NCBI RefSeq assembly: GCF_001456155.1 | Contig: NZ_CP013293.1 | Coordinates: forward strand, 1,302,001 to 1,366,000 | From: Chryseobacterium sp. IHB B 17019 | GTDB taxonomy: Bacteria; Bacteroidota; Bacteroidia; Flavobacteriales; Weeksellaceae | Direction: 5' to 3' | Length of the DNA stretch: 64,000 nt | Shown: piece by piece, positions 58,698-64,000 of the stretch | Layout of the letters: each line of letters opens with the position of its first letter | Position numbering within the stretch: position 1 is the first letter of the stretch | Program-made: the position numbers and the translations under genes | The notes under the pieces: model-generated | The model's input: only the letters and a program-made list of their open reading frames with translations | Database searches by the model: none | Told to the model about the DNA's origin: nothing

Positions 58698-60171
58698 GGC
58701 TATGAACGGAGTAATAATTCAATATTTTCACTGGTATCATTCAGGAAACCTTTGGAATGAGTTTGCAGAAAAAACAGAATTTTTGAAAAACCTGGGATTT
58801 ACCGCAGCCTGGCTTCCTCCCGCAAATAAAGGTAGCCTGGGAAAAGAGGGAAGAGGGTATGATGTTTACGATTTGTACGATCTGGGAGAATTCGACCAAA
58901 AAGACGGAATCCCTACCAGATACGGCACGAAGGAAGAATATCTTAATGCCATTAACAAAGCTCATGAAGCGGGCATTTCCGTATATGCAGATATTGTGCT
59001 CAACCATAGAATGGGCGGTGACGAGGAAGAAAAAATCACAGTACATGGTGTCAATGAAGAAAACCGTAACGAAACCATTACAGATCCAATGGAAGTTTCT
59101 GCCTGTACAAAATTTACGTTTCCGGCAAGGCAGGGTAAATATTCGGATTTTATTTGGGATTACCATTGCTTCAGCGGAATAGACAGTGTAAAAAAAGATG
59201 GCGAGGAGATGAAAGGAGTTTTTAAAATTCATAATGAATACGGCACGGAATGGACAGACGCAGTAAGTCATCAGTTCGGAAACTTTGATTATCTCATGGG
59301 TGCAGATGTAGAATACCGCAATCCGCATGTGGTTCAGGAAATGAAAAACTGGATAAAATGGTATTTTGATACTACTAAAGTAGACGGAATACGCCTGGAT
59401 GCCTTGAAGCATCTTTCATCAGATTTTCTTAAAGAATGGATTACCTATATCAAAAAAGAACTGAATCCTGACTGCTATGTTTTGGGTGAATTCTGGAAAG
59501 ATGAAGCCGAAAAAATATCCTACTTTTCAGATAAAATGGATGATTTAATTTCCTGTTTTGATGCGCCTTTACATTATAATTTCTTTACCGCTTCGAAAGA
59601 TGGAAAAGATTATGACCTTACCCAGATTCTGAAAGGAAGCTTTCTGGAAAAAAAACCGGTATTTTCAGTTTCTTTTGTTGAAAACCACGATACCCAAAAG
59701 CTTCAGTCATTGGAATCTGCGGTAAAAGATTGGTTCAAACCGTTGGCTTATGCTATCATTTTACTGTCGGAGGATGCTTATCCGTGCGTTTTTTATCCGG
59801 ATCTTTTCGGAGCGGAATATACTGATGTAAAAGATGGCGAAGAAATAAAAATAGTCATGCCGAAAATTGAAGTTTTACCACCTTTATTGCAGGCAAGACG
59901 GCAATTTGCACACGGCGAACAGGTCAATTATTTTGATCATGCCAACTGCATTGCATGGGTAAGAAAAGGAAATCATGAAAATCCGGGCTGTGTTGTCATA
60001 ATTTCCAATAGTGATGAGGGTTTTAAAGAAATTGATCTCGGACCTGAAAATGCCCATTCGAAATACATTGATTTCCTCAAACAAAGAAATCATGAAATAG
60101 TAACAGATGAAAACGGAAAAGCCACATTTTGGGTGAATTCCGGTTCTGTAAGTGTTTGGGTGAAAGCCTGA
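58690..60171 (+). CDS. Cytoplasmic alpha-amylase, GH13 subfamily 5 type
   Basis: The 493-residue product has no signal peptide, begins MNGVIIQYFHWYHSGNLWNEFAEKTEFLKNLGFTAAWLPPANKG (from the second Met), and has the four amylase regions. These are DIVLNH, GIRLDALKH with nucleophile Asp237, LGEFWK with acid/base Glu267, and FVENHDT with Asp334. It would hydrolyse intracellular alpha-glucans such as glycogen or maltodextrins. It overlaps the SDR gene by 8 bases (translational coupling) and has a strong terminator after it. Either the Met at 58690 or the one at 58702 could be the start. Its company with stress genes suggests stationary-phase glucan use. Confidence 0.92.
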   Translation: MDKAMNGVIIQYFHWYHSGNLWNEFAEKTEFLKNLGFTAAWLPPANKGSLGKEGRGYDVYDLYDLGEFDQKDGIPTRYGTKEEYLNAINKAHEAGISVYADIVLNHRMGGDEEEKITVHGVNEENRNETITDPMEVSACTKFTFPARQGKYSDFIWDYHCFSGIDSVKKDGEEMKGVFKIHNEYGTEWTDAVSHQFGNFDYLMGADVEYRNPHVVQEMKNWIKWYFDTTKVDGIRLDALKHLSSDFLKEWITYIKKELNPDCYVLGEFWKDEAEKISYFSDKMDDLISCFDAPLHYNFFTASKDGKDYDLTQILKGSFLEKKPVFSVSFVENHDTQKLQSLESAVKDWFKPLAYAIILLSEDAYPCVFYPDLFGAEYTDVKDGEEIKIVMPKIEVLPPLLQARRQFAHGEQVNYFDHANCIAWVRKGNHENPGCVVIISNSDEGFKEIDLGPENAHSKYIDFLKQRNHEIVTDENGKATFWVNSGSVSVWVKA

Positions 60172-60190
60172 TTGTTATTACTTTAAAAAT

Positions 60191-60227
60191 TAAGCCTTTA
60201 GATTTTGTATTTAAAGGCTTTTTTTAA
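60191..60227 (+). terminator. Rho-independent terminator after the amylase operon
   Basis: AAGCCTTTA pairs with TAAAGGCTT around GATTTTGTATT and is followed by TTTTTT. It is of the same design as the terminators at 32368 and 41837. Confidence 0.85.
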
Positions 60228-60376
60228 TTTTTTGATGATATGTAATCCCATATTTCTTTGTATAGGTATATCAAGAATCCATATTTTTGCTAAAACTTAA
60301 TAATTATGGAAATTAAAGGTTAGAAGTTAGTAATCTCCAAATCTCTTAATTTCTCAATCTCTTAATTATTTATTAA

Positions 60377-61474
60377 ATGAAGAACGCTTTAAGCTGGATT
60401 TTAATTTTATTTTTAACTGTCTCACTTTTAAATAATTGTCTAAACAACACCGTTAACAAAGAGATCAGACAAAAAACCGACTTTATTGCTAACCTGAGAA
60501 AATTATATTCTTCCGGAGATTCTTCACAATGGCCAAAACCGATCTTGGATCCGGAATCAGTACCTACTTTTTCCGAAATAGGACACCTTCCTGATGTTGA
60601 ATTTCCCGGGGATAATCAATATTCAGATGAAAAAGCAATGTTAGGTAAAACGCTTTTTTTTGATCCTCGCCTGTCCCGATCTAATCAAATTGCCTGTGCC
60701 AGCTGCCATGACCCTGAACTTGCATGGTGCGACAACAGAACTGTTTCTTTCGGGCATGACCGGCAGGCCGGAACAAGAAATGCAATGAGCATTTTGAATG
60801 TGGCGTATGCAAAATCTCTATTCTGGGACGGCAGGGCAGGATCGTTGGAAGAACAATCGCAAATTCCCATTCAGGATGAAAAGGAAATGGGTGAGCATAT
60901 CGATATTGCAGCAGGAAAAATTGCAAAAATAAAAGGCTATGAAATTTTATTTGAAAAAGCATTTGGAGATAAAACCGTAACAAAAGACAGAATTTCCAAA
61001 GCTATTGCCACTTTTGAAAGGACCATTAAAAGTTTACCCAGCAAATTTGATCAGTTTATTGATGGTAAATCAGAACTTTATACAGACGATGAAGTCATGG
61101 GACTGCATCTTTTCCGTACGAAAGCCCAATGTATGAACTGCCATAATTCAGGATATTTTTCCAACAGTTCATTTGAAAATATCGGAACTTCTTTGTTGGG
61201 TGAAAAAGGAGAGGATTTAGGAAGATATTCAGTAACTAAAAATCCGGAAGACGCGGGGAAATTCAGAGTTCCCAGCTTACGTGAAATATCGAAAACAGGG
61301 CCCTTCCTGCATAACGGATCCATGACTACGCTTACAGAAGTCATTCAGTTTTACAGCAAAGGAAATCCGGAACATGGCCAGAAACGGTCAACGGTACATG
61401 AAGGAATCACATTGGCTTCCGAAAAATCCGGAATGGTAAGGATGCTGGAACTGACGGATGAAGAAATTTCCTAG
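60377..61474 (+). CDS. Di-haem cytochrome c peroxidase/MauG-family protein with in-frame stop near the C-terminus
   Basis: The 365-residue frame has a lipoprotein-like signal (LLNNC, Cys21) and two haem sites, Cys107/Cys110/His111 in ACASCHDPE and Cys252/Cys255/His256 in QCMNCHNSGYFS. It also has SFGHDRQAGTRNAMSILNVAY, LFWDGRAGSLEEQ and FRVPSLREISKTGPFLHNGSM. These are MauG/CcpA family features, for peroxide reduction or oxidative modification in the periplasm. The frame ends at TAG (61472-61474), but 22 more codons follow in frame (LESFLKTLSGKNEKITVPEL and more) to TAA at 61541-61543. That is the normal end of the family (LTDxE..L..FLKTLTG). This is either a natural truncation or a sequence error. 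Confidence 0.85.
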   Translation: MKNALSWILILFLTVSLLNNCLNNTVNKEIRQKTDFIANLRKLYSSGDSSQWPKPILDPESVPTFSEIGHLPDVEFPGDNQYSDEKAMLGKTLFFDPRLSRSNQIACASCHDPELAWCDNRTVSFGHDRQAGTRNAMSILNVAYAKSLFWDGRAGSLEEQSQIPIQDEKEMGEHIDIAAGKIAKIKGYEILFEKAFGDKTVTKDRISKAIATFERTIKSLPSKFDQFIDGKSELYTDDEVMGLHLFRTKAQCMNCHNSGYFSNSSFENIGTSLLGEKGEDLGRYSVTKNPEDAGKFRVPSLREISKTGPFLHNGSMTTLTEVIQFYSKGNPEHGQKRSTVHEGITLASEKSGMVRMLELTDEEIS

Positions 61475-61690
61475 CTGGAATCATTTTTGAAAACATTATC
61501 AGGTAAAAACGAAAAAATCACCGTACCGGAACTTCCCAAATAAAATTAATGCAAGTATTATGGTATCTTTAATAATATAATACAGTGTTTTAAAACTTTT
61601 TTTAAAATATTTATAACAAATCACCAACAATTGAAAAAAATAATTTAAATTTATCAATAAGTTATTCTTTATTGAAAATCAAAGAGAATA

Positions 61691-61729
61691 ATGGCTGAAA
61701 TAATTCAGTTTTTTAATGAAAAAATTTAA
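61691..61729 (+). other. Possible 12-codon micro-ORF or small RNA
   Basis: An ATG opens the frame MAEIIQFFNEKI and stops 17 bases before a terminator hairpin (61747-61776). The 147-base stretch between the peroxidase gene and this ORF is AT-rich. A short transcript with its own terminator, rather than a remnant of a gene, is a reasonable reading, but nothing proves translation. Confidence 0.3.
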
Positions 61730-61746
61730 TTCAGTTATTGGTTTTA

Positions 61747-61776
61747 ACTTCCAGAATTTTCTGGAGGTTTTTTATT
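61747..61776 (+). terminator. Rho-independent terminator
   Basis: ACTTCCAGAA and TTCTGGAGGT pair around a short loop and are followed by TTTTTTATTTT. It is 200 bases after the peroxidase gene, so it probably serves a separate short transcript. Confidence 0.8.
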
Positions 61777-61792
61777 TTGACAATTACCCATA

Positions 61793-61825
61793 AAAAACCA
61801 CAACCAGAAGGTTGTGATTTTTTAA
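61793..61825 (-). terminator. Bidirectional-looking terminator after the 138-residue gene
   Basis: CACAACC and GGTTGTG form a stem around AGAA, flanked by A-run on one side and T-run on the other, so it can work on both strands. It lies 18 bases after the minus-strand stop at 61843. Confidence 0.8.
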
Positions 61826-61842
61826 TTTAAAATATATTATAA

Positions 61843-62259
61843 TTAAGATTCGGTGCCTACTAATCCGTAAGTAGCTACGGTTGGTTCTTTCCCGAATAAA
61901 CACGAGAAAATATTTTGAAATTCATGGATATACTTACATTTTATTGAGTTTCCATAAATTTTTAGTCCGTCAACAATTTTTCTTGAGTCCAGATCAATAT
62001 CATATTTAATGAATGGTTCCGGTCTCTCATATCTTATTCGCTGGTCAGAGCTGTAAGTTCTTGAAAAACCGAATTTTTCAAGCCATTCTTCTGTAATCTG
62101 AATCGGTTTAATTGCCTTTGCGGGAACGGAAAAACTATGAATATCATTTTCAATTTTTACAAAATAATCTTTTTCATTATTTTGGAATATTTCAGTAATA
62201 TTATAAATCTGATTTCTATATTCCACTAAATTTTTAATTTTTAGATCTGCAACGTTCAT
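61843..62259 (-). CDS. Hypothetical protein, 138 residues (Bacteroidota 'xTEEWLxKFGF' type)
   Basis: The product begins MNVADLKIKNLVEYRNQIYNITEIFQN and contains IKPIQITEEWLEKFGFSRTYSS and IRYERPEPFIKYDIDLD. I recall this arrangement from a widespread set of small hypothetical proteins in Bacteroidota, often in phage or integrative elements. In these the first domain looks like a small barrel and the TEEWLxKFGF block is constant. No function is known. It is monocistronic with a terminator directly after it and no phage genes beside it. Confidence 0.7.
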   Translation of the reverse strand: MNVADLKIKNLVEYRNQIYNITEIFQNNEKDYFVKIENDIHSFSVPAKAIKPIQITEEWLEKFGFSRTYSSDQRIRYERPEPFIKYDIDLDSRKIVDGLKIYGNSIKCKYIHEFQNIFSCLFGKEPTVATYGLVGTES

Positions 62260-62734
62260 AATATTTTGTGTGTTTTAGGTTATTATATAAGTGAGTGTTT
62301 GGTATAATTGGTATAAGAATATTTGCAAATATTATGCCTTACACGGTGAATAATCTTTTAAACTATTGTTAATTATAATGTAAAATTTTAACGTAAATAC
62401 TTGTTAATCTTGCTGAAACAGTGACTTACACAAATTAAACAGAACTTTTTAAAGTTAAAAATGTGGTACATGTGTGGTATGTGAATTGTTTAATTATAAT
62501 CATTTTTTTGTGATTTATTCTCAATTTGCAAGAAATGAAAAATTTTTATTGCAGATAAAATCATAGAATTCAACAGAAAAATAGGGAGAAAAAAGGGAGA
62601 TAAAACTGTAGATATTTATTGTATTTTTAAATTTAGAAAAAATAAAAGCTTATATCAAGAACTAAATTAGCTGTATGGGCAAAGTTTGTTTACCGAAATT
62701 TTTTAAATTTAATTACAATTAAAATCTTGCACAG
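62260..62734. other. 475-base AT-rich spacer
   Basis: The stretch between the divergent hypothetical gene and the antiporter gene has no reading frame of note. It contains a GTGTTTGGTATAATTGGTAT segment near 62293-62314 and a GTGGTACATGTGTGGTATGT direct repeat near 62462-62481. Nothing further is recognised. Confidence 0.4.
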
Positions 62735-64000
62735 ATGATAGAAAACTTTCCGTTTTATCTTTCTCTTATTGTTGCCATTGTTTTTCTGATTATGCTGGCC
62801 AACAAAATCAGGGTTGCTTATCCGGTACTGCTCGTTATTGCAGGACTTTTGATAAGTTTCCTTCCTAATATTCCGGTGATAAGAATTGATCCGGAATTGA
62901 TATTCATTATTTTTCTTCCCCCTTTATTATATGAAGCAGCCTGGGCAATTTCATGGAAAGAATTATGGAAATGGAGACGGATTATAGGAAGTTTTGCATT
63001 TGTTGTGGTTTTTCTTACAGCAACTACGGTAGCTTTTGTGGCCAATTATTTTATCCCCGGATTCTCGCTGGCACTGGGGTTTTTATTGGGAGGAATTGTT
63101 TCTCCGCCTGATGCAGTAAGCGCAAGTGCCATTTTAAAATTTGTGAAAGTACCGAAAAGAATGTCATCAATCCTGGAAGGAGAAAGTTTACTGAATGACG
63201 CATCTTCATTAATAATTTTCCGTTTTGCAATGATAGCTGTTGCAACAGGTCAGTTCATCTGGCATGAAGCGGTTTTGAGCTTTTCATGGATGGTCGTCGG
63301 CGGAATCGGGATTGGTTTGCTGGTGGGATGGTTGTTTATGAAAGGACAAAAATATCTGCCCACGGATGCCAATATGGATACTATTCTCACAATAGTTGCT
63401 CCTTATGTAATGTATATTGCTGCGGAAGAAGTTCACAGTTCCGGCGTTTTGGCGGTGGTGAGCGGTGGTTTGCTACTATCGAACAACAGGCATAATTTTT
63501 TAAGTACATCATCCCGTCTCCGGGGTGTAAATGTCTGGGAAAGCCTTGCTTTTGTGCTGAACGGATTGGTTTTTATATTAATCGGGCTGGATCTCCCGGA
63601 AATTACCTCCGGACTTGAAGGTGTAAGTGTTTCTGCCGCTATTGGTTACGGCTTGCTGGTTACCGCTGTTCTGGTGATAGTACGGATTTTATCAGCTTAC
63701 GGAGCCGTGATTATTACCTTGATTGCGAGGAATTACATTACTGTTGCAGATGTCAGAAGTCCGGGTTTCAAAGCACCTATACTCTTGGGTTGGACGGGTA
63801 TGAGAGGAGTGGTTTCGCTGGCTGCCGCATTATCTATTCCCGTGAAATTACATGCAGGCGGGCCGGATTTTCCTCAAAGAAATCTTATATTATTTATTAC
63901 GTTTATTGTGATTCTGACAACATTGGTTGTTCAGGGTCTTACATTGCCTTATCTGATTAAAAAAATGAATATGCCATCTTTTAATGACCATCTTCCGGAC
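62735..64000 (+). CDS. CPA1-family Na+/H+ antiporter, partial (3' end outside window)
   Basis: The ATG at 62735 opens a frame that stays open for 422 codons to the end of the window. It encodes MIENFPFYLSLIVAIVFLIMLANKIRVAYPVLLVIAGLLISFLP, then ELIFIIFLPPLLYEAAWAISW, GGIVSPPDAVSASAIL, ILEGESLLNDASSLIIFRFA, and WTGMRGVVSLAAALSIP. The PPDAVS and ESLLNDA blocks are the ion-binding region of CPA1 antiporters. It exchanges Na+ (or K+) for H+ at the inner membrane for pH and salt balance. The remaining C-terminal part is outside the window. Confidence 0.93.
   Translation, partial: MIENFPFYLSLIVAIVFLIMLANKIRVAYPVLLVIAGLLISFLPNIPVIRIDPELIFIIFLPPLLYEAAWAISWKELWKWRRIIGSFAFVVVFLTATTVAFVANYFIPGFSLALGFLLGGIVSPPDAVSASAILKFVKVPKRMSSILEGESLLNDASSLIIFRFAMIAVATGQFIWHEAVLSFSWMVVGGIGIGLLVGWLFMKGQKYLPTDANMDTILTIVAPYVMYIAAEEVHSSGVLAVVSGGLLLSNNRHNFLSTSSRLRGVNVWESLAFVLNGLVFILIGLDLPEITSGLEGVSVSAAIGYGLLVTAVLVIVRILSAYGAVIITLIARNYITVADVRSPGFKAPILLGWTGMRGVVSLAAALSIPVKLHAGGPDFPQRNLILFITFIVILTTLVVQGLTLPYLIKKMNMPSFNDHLPD

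Overview
The window looks like a chromosome segment of a low-GC Bacteroidota, most likely Flavobacteriia of the Chryseobacterium/Weeksellaceae kind. The evidence is SusC/SusD pairs, type IX secretion (T9SS) C-terminal sorting domains, secreted proteins that begin with the VGINT-type N-terminus, TAnnTTTG-type -7 promoter elements, and many short extragenic inverted repeats. No rRNA, tRNA, CRISPR array, transposase or prophage was seen.

Region 1 (1-25.8 kb) is a pectin/rhamnogalacturonan and L-rhamnose locus. It has the end of a PL11 rhamnogalacturonan lyase, a GH105 unsaturated-uronyl hydrolase, a RhaT symporter and a SusC/SusD pair. The intracellular pathway is complete: isomerase, kinase, fused aldolase/lactaldehyde dehydrogenase and FMN L-lactate dehydrogenase, so L-rhamnose can be taken to DHAP plus pyruvate. 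A GntR-type sugar-sensing regulator follows. An oppositely oriented operon carries a GH28 polygalacturonase, a 1198-residue DUF4450-like protein and a six-hairpin glycosidase, followed by an NPP-type phosphodiesterase. Four promoters in this region share the motif CAnGAnAnTnCA[GA]GAT[GA][CA], always exactly 19 nt before the TA of the -7 element. This defines a candidate regulon.

Region 2 (26-34.6 kb) holds T9SS-sorted and Omp28-like thioredoxin-fold surface proteins, a TlpA-like thioredoxin with a DUF6029 partner, an HD (p)ppGpp-hydrolase-like protein and an LLM flavin oxidoreductase.

Region 3 (35-47.6 kb) has three tandem secreted proteins that look like phage tail-collar/short tail fibres, a TPR-AraC regulator, a DUF4142 lipoprotein, a tailspike-like secreted protein, a beta-propeller protein without a signal peptide, a GH97 enzyme and an AlkB-type dioxygenase.

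Region 4 (48-62 kb) resembles a stress/stationary-phase and low-oxygen island. It has tandem cyanophycinase-like proteins (the first has lost its catalytic residues), a YciE/DUF892 protein, an acidic/RGG protein with three KGG motifs, and an unusual cbb3-like oxidase operon. It also has a Crp/Fnr regulator, a CinA-like protein, a short-chain dehydrogenase, a cytoplasmic alpha-amylase and a di-haem peroxidase interrupted by an in-frame stop near its C-terminus. Two small-lipoprotein promoters here, 8 kb apart, carry the same 16-bp TGA-N6-TCA palindrome at identical spacing to the -7 box. They are probable targets of the Crp/Fnr protein. The window ends inside a CPA1 Na+/H+ antiporter gene.
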